This document shows, piece by piece, positions 25,652-33,713 of a stretch of 64,000 nucleotides of DNA; positions within the stretch are counted from its first letter, which is position 1; each line of letters opens with the position of its first letter. The notes below the pieces were generated by a model. That model did no database searches, was not told the origin of the DNA, and saw only the letters and a program-made list of their open reading frames with translations. The position numbers and the translations under genes are program-made. This stretch comes from Hyphomicrobiales bacterium (GTDB taxonomy: Bacteria; Pseudomonadota; Alphaproteobacteria; Rhizobiales; Beijerinckiaceae), in the NCBI GenBank assembly GCA_900470095.1, contig UBZM01000017.1, positions 56,110 to 120,109 on the forward strand, in the 5' to 3' direction.

Positions 25652-26182
25652 ATGCCGCTCTATTCGCTCGATGCGACTGCCCCCGAATGCCCTGCCGAAG
25701 GCCAGTGGTGGCTTGCGCCCGATGCGCATGTGATCGGCAGGGTGAAGCTCGCGGCCGGCGTCGGGATCTGGTTCGGCGCAGTGCTGCGTGGCGACAATGA
25801 ATGGATCGAAATCGGCGAAGGCAGCAATATCCAGGAGGGCTGCGTCCTGCACACTGATATGGGCTCGCCGCTGCGCGTCGGCGCCGGCTGCACCATCGGC
25901 CACCGGGCGATCCTGCATGGCTGCATCATCGGAGAGAACAGCCTGATCGGGATGGGCGCGACGGTGCTGAACGGCGCGAAGATCGGCCGCAACAGCCTGG
26001 TCGGCGCCAATGCTCTCGTGACCGAGGGCAAGGAGTTTCCGGAGAACTCGGTGATCGTCGGAGCGCCTGCCCGCGCCATCCGCACGCTCGACGAGGCGGC
26101 GATTGCCGGCATTGCAGGCTCGGCCCGTGCCTATGTCGCGCGCTGGAAGCAGTTTGCCGCCGGGCTCAAGCAGATCGGCTGA
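25652..26182 (+). CDS. Gamma-carbonic anhydrase family protein
   Basis: 176 residues of left-handed beta-helix. Hexapeptide motifs and metal ligands are visible: WFGAVLRGDNEWIEIGEG, NIQEGCVLHTDMG (first His), CTIGHRAILHGC (two His), LIGMGATVLNGAKIG. Members (YrdA/PaaY/CaiE group) bind Zn or Fe with three histidines and can hydrate CO2 or act on CoA thioesters; many show weak carbonic anhydrase activity. The ATG at 25652 follows GAAGGATGATCC. An intergenic mosaic repeat lies directly after the stop. Confidence 0.9.
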   Translation: MPLYSLDATAPECPAEGQWWLAPDAHVIGRVKLAAGVGIWFGAVLRGDNEWIEIGEGSNIQEGCVLHTDMGSPLRVGAGCTIGHRAILHGCIIGENSLIGMGATVLNGAKIGRNSLVGANALVTEGKEFPENSVIVGAPARAIRTLDEAAIAGIAGSARAYVARWKQFAAGLKQIG

Positions 26183-26188
26183 AGCAGC

Positions 26189-26277
26189 GGCCCGAAAAGC
26201 GGATTGCGGTTTTCGGGAAGGCCGGCGCAAACACAGAAGTTTGGACCGAATACGCTATCCGGTCCGATGATCCAACC
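26189..26277 (+). repeat. Dispersed RIME-like element, copy 3 (complete)
   Basis: The order is CCCGAAAA-N11-TTTTCGGG (26191-26217), a spacer GGCCGGCGCAAACACAGAAG, then a palindromic half GGACCG...CGGTCC ending near TGATCCAACC. The spacer matches the minus-strand copy at 7940-7995 almost base for base. It occupies the gap between the carbonic anhydrase and BTLCP genes, at the 3' ends of both, and may act as a bidirectional transcript-end structure. Confidence 0.7.
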
Positions 26278-26438
26278 GCACCGGCCAGGGCCGGAAACGA
26301 GACGGGCCGACGCCTCGGGGGGAAGCGTCGGCCCTATGGCGAAACCCGGCCTGGGGACGGGGTGGGGTGGGGACGTGACCGAGCCTCGCCGTCCATGTGG
26401 CCGCGGCAGCGTGGTGCTGCGGCCAATCTTGTTCGTCG

Positions 26439-27062
26439 TCAGCGAGCCGAAGCCACAGTCGGCGTCGAGAGACCGCCGAGCGAGGTCCAACCCGTCTGGT
26501 ACTGCGACTCGCGCTTGACGTAGACGTAGCCGGTCTGGCTCCACGGCAGGATCGCGTTGCGCTTGTTGTCGAGTACATAGTCGCCGCGATCCGTGCGGAT
26601 CATCAGCACGGCGTGGCCGGCATTTTCCTCGTCGATCACGACCGTCATCAGCATGGCGCGACGGGGCACGCCGGCTTCGGCAAGACGCTTGCGCTTGAGC
26701 AGGGCATAATCCTCGCAGTCGCCCTTGCCGTCGGTCGGGATGTCCCAGCGATCGACGACGCCCCAGTGATCCTGGTCGGTGACCGCTTCGATCTCCCGGT
26801 TGATCTTGTTGTTGAGAGCAATAATCGTTTTCCAGAGCTTTGGCGTCATCTCGACACGCTCGGGCTCCTGAGTATTGACTGCGCATTCGACCGGACTGCG
26901 CTTGCAGAAATCCGTCCAGGCATAAGGCGCCCGGGCATCGCCCGAAGCTGCGATCGGCATGGCGGCGGCCGGCAGGGCTGCGACCTGCTGGGCCTGAGCT
27001 GATGAAATTCCAGCGACCACGATCAGTGCAGCCAGAACCGAACCCCGATGAATAGAAAGCAT
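26439..27062 (-). CDS. Bacterial transglutaminase-like cysteine protease (BTLCP/DUF920)
   Basis: 207 residues with a cleavable signal peptide (VLAALIVVAGISSAQAQQ). The mature part has the papain/transglutaminase triad: cysteine in GKGDCEDYALLKRKRL, histidine in NAGHAVLMIRTD and aspartate in DYVLDNKRNAI. The family includes LapG, the periplasmic protease that cleaves the adhesin LapA under c-di-GMP control. This protein is of the short DUF920 type common in Hyphomicrobiales, and its substrate is unknown. The next upstream gene on the same strand, 500 bp away, codes for a PilZ protein, so a c-di-GMP link is possible but unproven. Confidence 0.88.
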   Translation of the reverse strand: MLSIHRGSVLAALIVVAGISSAQAQQVAALPAAAMPIAASGDARAPYAWTDFCKRSPVECAVNTQEPERVEMTPKLWKTIIALNNKINREIEAVTDQDHWGVVDRWDIPTDGKGDCEDYALLKRKRLAEAGVPRRAMLMTVVIDEENAGHAVLMIRTDRGDYVLDNKRNAILPWSQTGYVYVKRESQYQTGWTSLGGLSTPTVASAR

Positions 27063-27565
27063 GTCGTCCCCTTTCCTGTCCCTGGGGCAGACGATGCGTG
27101 AGGCGGATGGATGCCAATTGAAATGGAAACAAGCAATTTTATGTAATCAGGCGCTCCGTATTCGGATCATCTGACAGTATAAATCAACGCCAAATGCCGA
27201 AGTAAGAAATGTGAGCGCTGCGTTCTCGATTCGTTAACTGTGGCAGGTCTGAATGTTGTGGGCAGGTTTCATTAACGCTGTGGGGAAACGCGACGAGGCG
27301 CGCGCCCGGCCGAGGGCTGCGAGCCGTCCCGCATGTCACATTCCGCTCAGGCGAGGCGTATGACCGGAGACCGTAGACGAGCCCATGTGGGGGCGCTCCG
27401 GCGTGGCTCTTGGATTCAGCGCGTCGCCCCGGATGATGCCGCTCGTGGCCAACATCGACGGGCTGACCCGGGCCTAGGACCAGGAACGGCCAGACCGCGC
27501 TGACGCCCGGACGTCATGCATGAGAAGCTGTCTTGAAAGGGAAAGGGGGCGATGATCCGCCCGGA
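27063..27565. other. 500-base intergenic region, no gene recognised
   Basis: The stretch next to the BTLCP start (27100-27290) is relatively AT-rich and includes GTTAAC and ATTAAC half-sites but no complete CtrA box. The rest is GC-rich with no convincing frame. The BTLCP promoter must lie in the first 200 bases. Confidence 0.5.
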
Positions 27566-28180
27566 TCAGAGCTCGAGATTCTCGTCGAGCACATCGGCAG
27601 AGAGCGGGAAGCGGAACTCCGCCGCATAGCCGCCGTCGAACCGGCGGACGACCTTGGCTGCTGTGCCCCCGATCCTGACCGGCGTGTTGATCGGCAGTGG
27701 CTGTTCGGTGGAAAAGGCGACCCCCGAAAGCGAGATGTCGATCACACGCACGACGTGCTCCGAACCGTCATCGAGCGTCAGCATCGAACGGGGATTGCGC
27801 GGGATGATGCGCTCGTGACGCCGGTCCTCGGGCAGTCCCAGTTCATCGCGATTGGCCAGCCATGTCAGCTGGGCGGTGAATTTCTCGCGCTTGCGGCTGG
27901 TCGCGGTGATGGTCATCGCGAAGCCTTCCAGCGTGGTGCGGACGGCAATGCCCTCAATACGCCCGAGATGTTCGAGATAGACGATGACCCGCTCTCCGGG
28001 ATGGGCCTTGGCGGGAGCGACGAGATGCAGGCCGCCCGGGGAGATGTCGACGGTCTGGCAGGGGTACTCCATGCGGTTCGGAAGCATGTAGCGTCCGAGC
28101 AGCACGACCTTCATACGCTGATGCCGCCTGCGCTCGACAGGGCGGATGGCCGGACGGGAGGTGTGCTGCGCACTAAGCAT
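27566..28180 (-). CDS. Tandem PilZ-domain protein (c-di-GMP effector)
   Basis: 204 residues made of two PilZ domains. Domain one has RRHQR at residues 18-22 and DISPGG at 45-50; domain two has RRHER near 119-123 and DISLSG near 147-152. These are the RxxxR and D/NxSxxG motifs that bind cyclic-di-GMP. There is no membrane segment and no output domain, so it probably acts by binding a partner, for example in motility, polysaccharide synthesis or cell-cycle control. A TTAA-N7-TTAG box lies 41 bp before the start, and a PAS-protein gene ends 59 bp upstream on the same strand. Confidence 0.92.
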   Translation of the reverse strand: MLSAQHTSRPAIRPVERRRHQRMKVVLLGRYMLPNRMEYPCQTVDISPGGLHLVAPAKAHPGERVIVYLEHLGRIEGIAVRTTLEGFAMTITATSRKREKFTAQLTWLANRDELGLPEDRRHERIIPRNPRSMLTLDDGSEHVVRVIDISLSGVAFSTEQPLPINTPVRIGGTAAKVVRRFDGGYAAEFRFPLSADVLDENLEL

Positions 28181-28220
28181 CTGATCAGCCTGATTTGGGC
28201 CGACCCTAGCGGCGGGAGGA

Positions 28221-28235
28221 TTAACGATACGTTAG
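28221..28235 (-). promoter_or_regulatory. CtrA-like box before the tandem-PilZ gene
   Basis: TTAACGATACGTTAG (given on the plus strand) matches seven of eight positions of TTAA-N7-TTAA. It sits between the stop of the PAS gene and the start of the PilZ gene, where a promoter of the PilZ gene would be. Confidence 0.5.
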
Positions 28236-28239
28236 CTCT

Positions 28240-28812
28240 TCAGTTTCTGCCGCCCGGAAGGACCAGGAATTTCGGGGGCATGACGCGTGCAACGGGTTCA
28301 GGCGCACGCTGGCTATGGGCCGACGGCCACAGCATGCGGAGCGAGATCATGCGCATCGAGGCCAGGGTGTCTAGTCCTAGCCATTCCGGCGTCAGGGCGG
28401 GTGAGAGCGCCCCCAAAACGCGTGCATGGGTCCGCCCGCGATAGCGCAGCGGCAGCAACAGCAGTTCGAGATAGACCGGAGAGCCGTTCAGGGTTTCGGC
28501 CGAGAGGCCAGCGACGGCGCCGGCGGATTCATCCATCACGGTTTGTACGAGGCGGCGCATTTCGCCCTGGGCTTCCACGTCCGGCCAGAGTGCAGCAAAG
28601 GCGCGTCCGCGCAGTTCGCTTCCGAAGAGGGCACAGAGCCGCGTGCCGGCGAGCCGAAAGACAGGCCCGATCGGCTCATTCTCGAGAACGAACGTATCGG
28701 CGAGGGCATGACGCAGCGCACCTGGTTCGATCTCGCCCCGTTCCGGCGCGGAACGCTCGCCGCGCAGCACGTCCCAGTAATCGAACACAAGGCGGGTGCT
28801 CATGTTTTTCAT
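28240..28812 (-). CDS. PAS-domain protein (PAS_5 family)
   Basis: 190 residues of the short alphaproteobacterial PAS_5 type. The N-terminus MSTRLVFDYWDVLRGERSAP and then the PAS core FVLENEPIGPVFRLAGTRLC with ELRGRAFAALW are characteristic; the C-terminal third is less conserved. No output domain is attached. ATG 28812 is preceded by CAGGATGTCAGA; an ATG three codons on is an alternative. It precedes the tandem-PilZ gene on the same strand and is preceded by its own CtrA-like box at 28981. Confidence 0.85.
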   Translation of the reverse strand: MKNMSTRLVFDYWDVLRGERSAPERGEIEPGALRHALADTFVLENEPIGPVFRLAGTRLCALFGSELRGRAFAALWPDVEAQGEMRRLVQTVMDESAGAVAGLSAETLNGSPVYLELLLLPLRYRGRTHARVLGALSPALTPEWLGLDTLASMRMISLRMLWPSAHSQRAPEPVARVMPPKFLVLPGGRN

Positions 28813-28980
28813 TCTGACATCCTGTCCTGTCTGCGTACGCCGCAAGTCCGAATACGTGTCGCAAAGGCACATATCCGTCAGAGCGCGGGACGTTTCGGTC
28901 CCTGCCGAATCGCGAGACGCAGTGGGCATGCCGTCTTGCCATGGGGGGCGGGCAGGACGACGGGCGCAGGCTCGTTAGGG

Positions 28981-28995
28981 TTAACGAAACCTTAG
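28981..28995. promoter_or_regulatory. CtrA-like box between PAS and rhomboid genes
   Basis: TTAACGAAACCTTAG matches TTAA-N7-TTAA at seven of eight positions, with another GTTAG just before it. It could serve the PAS gene (170 bp away, minus strand) or a plus-strand transcript ending at the terminator at 29167. Confidence 0.5.
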
Positions 28996-28999
28996 CATT

Positions 29000-29170
29000 G
29001 TGGATAACCCGTTAAAATGCTTATCAAATGCAAGACAGTTCGAGGGCCTGCCGCGAGGCGGACCCGGGGCAGATTGGGGTGAATGGGGGGCGTGACCGTG
29101 CTGCCGACGCTTCGCGCTTCGGCAGGGCCACAGCCGAAAAAGGGAGGGCCGGTGGCCCTCCCTTTTTCAT
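29000..29170 (+). ncRNA. Candidate small RNA ending in an orphan terminator
   Basis: No plus-strand gene precedes the strong terminator at 29137-29167 within nearly 3 kb, so the terminator should end an unannotated transcript or attenuate the rhomboid gene. The preceding 140 bases contain a second hairpin (CTGCCGA at 29101, TCGGCAG at 29119). The start is not defined; a promoter near the CtrA-like box would give an RNA of about 150 nt. This is inferred from structure only. Confidence 0.35.
29137..29167. terminator. Perfect 14-bp intrinsic terminator
   Basis: AAAAAGGGAGGGCC and GGCCCTCCCTTTTT are exact complements around GGT, with A-run and T-run on the two sides, so it works on both strands. 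It lies about 70 bp before the rhomboid start codon. Confidence 0.85.
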
Positions 29171-29239
29171 TCGGCTCGGGCAAAGGGAAGCACCAGCCGG
29201 CTTGCGTCTCAGGTGCGGCTTCGGCAAGGGTTGCGCAGC

Positions 29240-30061
29240 ATGTCCCAGATTCCCGCCGGCCCGTCGGCCCCGCCAGAGCGCGAACCGATCCTGAACCTGC
29301 CATCCGCCGTCGTTTGGCTGATCGCCGCGCTCGCGCTGATCCAGGCCGGGCGCTCCGTGCTTTCGGAGTATGACGACTTCCTATTGATGTCCTGGCTCGC
29401 TTTCGTGCCGGCGCGGCTGAGCCTTTGGTTCGACCCCGGCCGTGCGCAGGACATGCTTGCTGAGCTGACGCAAAGGATGGCCGGGCAGGATCTGGCGGAC
29501 CGGTTGCAGCTTGTGCGGTTGCTGATTGCCGATGGCGGTCCGCGGCTCTGGACCTTGCTCACCTATGGTCTGCTGCACGGCTCCTGGGTGCATCTGCTCT
29601 CAAATGTCGTCTGGCTTGCGGCCTTCGGCAGCCCGGTGGCGCGCCGCCTCGGAACCGGGCGCTTTCTCAATCTAATGGCGCTTTCGACGATCGGCGGCGC
29701 TCTGCTGCACTGGTGGTCACGCGATCTCGATGTGCTGCCTTTGGTTGGCGCCTCCGCCGCCGTTTCAGGAGCGACTGCCGCTGCGATCCGCTTCGTCTTC
29801 GCGCCCGGCTTGCACTTCGGCGGGTTGGCGGATGACGCCGTGGTGCGCTCGATTCCTGCCGAGCCTTTCGGGCAGCTCTGGCGCAATCCGCGTGCCCTGA
29901 TCTTCATCGTGATCTGGTTCGCCACAAATTTCCTGTTCGGCGCGGGGCTGGTTCCGATCCTGGGCGAGGACACCAGCATTGCCTGGGAAGCGCATATCGG
30001 CGGCTTTCTCGTCGGACTCCTGCTGTTCCCGCTGCTCGATCGCGGCGCGGTACGGCGCTGA
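29240..30061 (+). CDS. Rhomboid-family intramembrane serine protease
   Basis: 273 residues with six to seven membrane helices. The H-x4-H-x3-N motif reads HGSWVHLLSN, the active-site serine lies in VGASAAVSG (GxSx-type) and the catalytic histidine in EAHIGGFLVGLL. All dyad residues are present, so it should be active. Rhomboids cleave membrane-spanning substrates within the bilayer; the target here is unknown. ATG 29240 follows CAAGGGTTGCGCAGC. An intrinsic terminator just upstream may attenuate it or isolate it from an upstream transcript. Confidence 0.92.
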   Translation: MSQIPAGPSAPPEREPILNLPSAVVWLIAALALIQAGRSVLSEYDDFLLMSWLAFVPARLSLWFDPGRAQDMLAELTQRMAGQDLADRLQLVRLLIADGGPRLWTLLTYGLLHGSWVHLLSNVVWLAAFGSPVARRLGTGRFLNLMALSTIGGALLHWWSRDLDVLPLVGASAAVSGATAAAIRFVFAPGLHFGGLADDAVVRSIPAEPFGQLWRNPRALIFIVIWFATNFLFGAGLVPILGEDTSIAWEAHIGGFLVGLLLFPLLDRGAVRR

Positions 30062-30256
30062 GCGGTCGCGAGACCGCCGATCGCACGCGGCTTCGCGCCA
30101 TTCGCCTTGCCGTCGCCCCGGTCTTCGCCCACACTCCCGGTTCTGCGAAGGGCTTGCGACGGCCTCTTTGGCGACTTGACCCGTCATCGGCCGGGCAACG
30201 CTCCCGTTGATTTCGCGCGCCAGGGCGATGGTGTGCCAAACAGGAGGAACGCGTTC

Positions 30257-30688
30257 ATGAACGTCGCGCAGATTCTCGGTAACAAGGGGCACGATGTCAT
30301 CTCGGTGCAGCCGCATCGTACGCTCGCCGAGGCAATCCGCACGCTTGGCGAGAAGCGTATCGGCGCAGTCGTGGTCGCTGGCGCCGACGGCAGCTTGCTC
30401 GGAATCCTGTCCGAAAGAGACATCATCCGCGCTCTTGCCGAAACGGGGACGGCCGCATTGGAGAGCCCGGTCTCGCGGATCATGACCGCCAAGGTCGTTA
30501 CCTGCCGCCATGAGACCAGCGTTGACGAGTTGATGGAGCTGATGACGGTGGGCCGCTTCCGCCATGTTCCGGTGCTTGAGAACGGGCGAATCACGGGCAT
30601 CGTCTCGATCGGTGACGTCGTGAAGCACCGTGTCGCCGAGATCGAGGCGGAGAGCCGCGCCATGCGGGACTATATCGCGATGGCCTGA
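30257..30688 (+). CDS. CBS-domain protein
   Basis: 143 residues consisting of a single Bateman pair: CBS1 (VISVQPHRTLAEAIRTLGEK to GILSERDIIRAL) and CBS2 (VSRIMTAKVVTCRHETSVDE to GIVSIGDVVKHRV). Such stand-alone pairs bind adenosyl ligands (AMP, ATP, NAD) and act as energy sensors. A GGAGGAACGCGTTC ribosome site precedes the ATG. It follows the rhomboid gene by 195 bp and converges on the patatin gene. Confidence 0.9.
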   Translation: MNVAQILGNKGHDVISVQPHRTLAEAIRTLGEKRIGAVVVAGADGSLLGILSERDIIRALAETGTAALESPVSRIMTAKVVTCRHETSVDELMELMTVGRFRHVPVLENGRITGIVSIGDVVKHRVAEIEAESRAMRDYIAMA

Positions 30689-30721
30689 GGCCGATCTGCC
30701 CTGCAGAGCGAGCGGCCGGGA

Positions 30722-31756
30722 TCAGTCGGCCGCGATGTGATTGCTCGCGACCATGGCTGCGATCTCGTCGAGCGCGCGCCGTGCGGCGACGCGGCCGAGT
30801 TCCATGGCCTCATCGGCCCGATGGAAATCGAACAGGCCGACCTTGGCGAGCTTGGGTCCGATCATGACGTCGGGCGGGTCGCCGGCCAGCCGCGAGCGCG
30901 AGATGCGATCCTGGGTGATGTTGAAGGCATCGACCATCACGCCGGCGAGTCCCGGCTGATCGTTGCTGGCGCGGCCGAGGAAGCCGCGCATGCGCCGTGC
31001 CGCACCGTTGATACCGTCGAGCCAGCGTGAGGTCGGGCGAATGTCGAGCTCAGGCAGGGGGGCGGGGTCCGGATCCGAGCTGTGGTTCTGGATGGTCGTG
31101 CCGCGTCCCGAGAGGTCGCTGTTGAGGTTGACGCAGATCACGACATCGGCGCCGAGCGCGCGTGCGGCGGTGACTGGCACAGGGTTGACCAGTGCGCCAT
31201 CCATCAGCCAGCGTCCGCCGAGCTTCACCGGATCGAAGACGCCGGGCAGCGCATAGGAGGCGCGCAGGGCCTCGACGAGCGGGCCGTGGGTCAGCCAGAT
31301 TTCGTGGCCCGTGCCGAGTTCTGTGGCCACGGCGACGAAGCGCTGAGGCAGGGCCTCGATGCGGATGCCGACGAGGTCGCGTTCAAGCAGCCGCTTCAGG
31401 CGGCCACCCGAGATGAGGCCCGCGCCGCCGATGTGGAAGTCCATCAATCCGACGACACGGCGCTTGGTCAGGCCCATGGCGAATTCGGTCAGCGCCGGCA
31501 GCTTTCCCGCGGAAAAGCAGCCGCCGACCACGGCGCCGATCGATGTTCCGGCAATGACATCGGGGCCGAAACCCGCTTCAGTCAGGACCTCGAGCACGCC
31601 GATATGGGCCCAGCCGCGCGCAGCACCGCCACCGAGAGCAAGGCCGATCCTGGGTCTGCTGCTGCGCCGCCGCAGCGGTTCGGTACTAAGGTCGTTCATA
31701 GAGGCCACGCCGCCGCCCATTCCGAAGGCCCGTCGAGCAATACCATCCCATAACAT
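30722..31756 (-). CDS. Patatin-like phospholipase
   Basis: About 344 residues. The oxyanion loop GLALGGGAARGWAHIGVL, the serine motif GTSIGAVVGG (GxSxG) and the catalytic dyad aspartate in MDGALVNPVPV are all present and correctly spaced, as in the RssA/NTE-type patatins. It probably hydrolyses phospholipids or lysophospholipids at the membrane. The start at 31756 has GGAGGGTCGGGATC before it; ATGs at 31783 and 31699 are weaker. No signal peptide is visible. Confidence 0.88.
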   Translation of the reverse strand: MLWDGIARRAFGMGGGVASMNDLSTEPLRRRSSRPRIGLALGGGAARGWAHIGVLEVLTEAGFGPDVIAGTSIGAVVGGCFSAGKLPALTEFAMGLTKRRVVGLMDFHIGGAGLISGGRLKRLLERDLVGIRIEALPQRFVAVATELGTGHEIWLTHGPLVEALRASYALPGVFDPVKLGGRWLMDGALVNPVPVTAARALGADVVICVNLNSDLSGRGTTIQNHSSDPDPAPLPELDIRPTSRWLDGINGAARRMRGFLGRASNDQPGLAGVMVDAFNITQDRISRSRLAGDPPDVMIGPKLAKVGLFDFHRADEAMELGRVAARRALDEIAAMVASNHIAAD

Positions 31757-31896
31757 GATCCCGACCCTCCGCGGGTGGATCATTGTCTCGCGAGAAAGTG
31801 AGGAGAACCTGAATCACACGCGCGACGATTGCCCTAACAAGCGGATTTGACAGAAAAATGTTAGATTGGTGAAAGTATTGCCAACGCGGCCCTGCG

Positions 31897-32307
31897 TCAC
31901 GTGGCGACCAAGGTGAGAGGCTCGGCTGCGGCATCGCGCAGCGACTTCACTCGGTAAAAGCACGAGTGCCGCCCGGTGTGGCAGCAACCACCATCGCCTG
32001 CGACATTCACCTTCAGCCAAATGGCATCCTGGTCGCAGTCGACGCGCATCTCGAGGATAGTCTGGACCTGTCCGGAGGTGGCGCCCTTGTGCCAGAGCTC
32101 CTTGCGCGAGCGCGACCAGTACCAGGCCTCTCCCGTTGCGATGCTGCGTTGAAGGGCTTCGGCATTCATATGGGCGACCATCAGGAGCTCGCCCGTCTCG
32201 GCGTCGGTCGTCACGCAGGTGACGAGGCCGCTGCTGTCGAAGCGCGGCGCCAGCGTTGTGCCTTCCTCGAGCGCATGCTTATCGGACAAAACGGGGAAGC
32301 TGGACAT
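31897..32307 (-). CDS. hisI: Phosphoribosyl-AMP cyclohydrolase
   Basis: 136 residues. It opens the adenine ring of PR-AMP, the third step of histidine biosynthesis. Motifs typical of monofunctional HisI are intact: [19 protein letters not shown], the WHKGATSGQ loop, the metal-binding [10 protein letters not shown] and [13 protein letters not shown]. No HisE domain is fused. ATG 32307 has a GGAG ribosome site (GCGGAGCCGCCA). It lies 90 bp downstream of folE on the same strand. Confidence 0.95.
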   Translation of the reverse strand: MSSFPVLSDKHALEEGTTLAPRFDSSGLVTCVTTDAETGELLMVAHMNAEALQRSIATGEAWYWSRSRKELWHKGATSGQVQTILEMRVDCDQDAIWLKVNVAGDGGCCHTGRHSCFYRVKSLRDAAAEPLTLVAT

Positions 32308-32397
32308 TGGCGGCTCCGCAGCAGGACAGGGCGCATCCCGCGAGGCGCCCTTTATCATGGCAGCGGTGGTTATCGCCAATGCCGGGTCGCTCCAACC

Positions 32398-33039
32398 CTA
32401 CAGGCCAGGCGACTTGACCATGGTGAAGAAGCGGACCTGTTCGGCAGGGTCCTTGAACACGCCGGTATATTGCGTGGTCAGTGTCGATGAACCCTGCTTC
32501 AGCACGCCCCGCATCGACATGCACATATGCTCGGCCTCGACCAGAACGGCGACGCCGCGGGGTTCGAGCGCCTTGTCGATGATCCGGGCTATCTGTGCCG
32601 TCATCGCCTCCTGGGTCTGGAGGCGCCGGGCGTAGACATCGACGATGCGAGCCAGCTTCGACAGGCCGACCACCCCCTTTGCGGGGTAGTATCCGATATG
32701 CGCCTTGCCGACGAAAGGCACCATGTGGTGCTCGCAATGCGAATGGAACGGGATGTCGCGGACGAGGACCATGTCCTGATAATTGTCGACCTCCTCGAAG
32801 ACGCGGTCGAGGATCTCGTCGGGATTTTCGGAGTAGCCCCTGTAGAATTCCTTGTAGGCCTTGGCGACGCGCTCCGGCGTTTCAAGCAACCCTTCGCGGG
32901 TTGGGTCGTCGCCAGCCCAGAGAAGGAGGGTGCGCACCGCCTCCTCAGCCTCCTCCTGGGTCGGACGCCTGTCCAGAAACTTGTCAGCGGAGGGGCTGAG
33001 AGCCCTCTCGACGGACAAGGACTTAACCACAGGGATCAT
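32398..33039 (-). CDS. folE: GTP cyclohydrolase I
   Basis: 213 residues of type I FolE: it converts GTP to dihydroneopterin triphosphate, the first step of folate synthesis. The zinc and active-site motifs are present: [40 protein letters not shown] and [12 protein letters not shown] 33039 follows the strong ribosome site GGGAGGCACCAC. It is divergent from the NifU-like gene and leads into hisI. Confidence 0.96.
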   Translation of the reverse strand: MIPVVKSLSVERALSPSADKFLDRRPTQEEAEEAVRTLLLWAGDDPTREGLLETPERVAKAYKEFYRGYSENPDEILDRVFEEVDNYQDMVLVRDIPFHSHCEHHMVPFVGKAHIGYYPAKGVVGLSKLARIVDVYARRLQTQEAMTAQIARIIDKALEPRGVAVLVEAEHMCMSMRGVLKQGSSTLTTQYTGVFKDPAEQVRFFTMVKSPGL

Positions 33040-33242
33040 GTGGTGCCTCCCGTTACGGTTCGTGTCCCAAGGCCTAGCGATGCAGTTTCGGCGGGTCGCC
33101 GTGACATCGCGTCGCCTCGTAAGAATTGCGACAAGTTCTGCTCCTGCGGCATCATCGGGCGCCACCCATCTCCCGCACGCAGGCGTTCCACCCTATATTG
33201 GAACCGCGCGCCGGTCATTCCAGAGCCGGCGAGGACCAAGTC

Positions 33243-33713
33243 ATGCTGAGCGACGTCTACAACAAACGCATCCTGGAACTGGCAGGAAACATCCCGCTGC
33301 TCGAGCGATTGCCGACGCCGGACGCGACTGCGACAGCACATTCCCGGCTGTGCGGCTCCACCGTCACTGTCGACCTGACGATGGATGGGGATGTCGTCAC
33401 CGGCTTCGGGCATGACGTCAAAGCCTGTGCGCTTGGGCAGGCGTCCTCCGCGATCATGGCCCGCCACGTCGTCGGGGCCACGGCCGGCGAACTTCGCGCG
33501 GTTCGCGAGCAGGCGCGTGCGATCCTGAAGGAGAATGCCGAGCCGCCTGCCGGCAAGTGGAGCGATCTCGCCGTTCTGGTGCCGGTGCGCGACTATAAGG
33601 CGCGCCATGCCTCGACCATGCTGACCTTCGACGCCGTGGTCGACGCGATCGGCCAGATCGAGGCGCGGCGCGAGGCCGCAGCGCCGGCAGCCAAGGTTGC
33701 GGCGCTCAGGTGA
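33243..33713 (+). CDS. NifU/IscU-like iron-sulfur scaffold protein
   Basis: 156 residues with the IscU/SufU fold: N-terminal LSDVYNKRILELAGN, first cysteine in RLCGST, second in GHDVKACALGQASSAIM. A third cluster-ligand cysteine is not obvious near the C-terminus, so it belongs to the alphaproteobacterial NifU-like N-domain group rather than to canonical IscU. It probably takes part in Fe-S cluster assembly or transfer. GAGGACCAAGTC precedes the ATG. Its last 8 bases overlap the convergent phosphatase gene. Confidence 0.85.
   Translation: MLSDVYNKRILELAGNIPLLERLPTPDATATAHSRLCGSTVTVDLTMDGDVVTGFGHDVKACALGQASSAIMARHVVGATAGELRAVREQARAILKENAEPPAGKWSDLAVLVPVRDYKARHASTMLTFDAVVDAIGQIEARREAAAPAAKVAALR

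Larger units (their letters stand above)
28813..29239. other. Divergent intergenic region holding a CtrA-like box and an orphan terminator
   Basis: The 427 bases between the divergent PAS and rhomboid genes contain no convincing protein gene. They hold a CtrA-like box at 28981-28995, a hairpin at 29101-29125 and a textbook intrinsic terminator at 29137-29167, each listed separately. Confidence 0.6.

Noticed and set aside
27234..27280. CtrA sites upstream of the BTLCP gene
   Set aside because: Only isolated TTAAC half-sites; no second half at the right distance.
29028..29373. Short plus-strand reading frames across the orphan terminator
   Set aside because: They cross a perfect intrinsic terminator, lack ribosome sites and encode shadow-like Arg/Pro-rich peptides.
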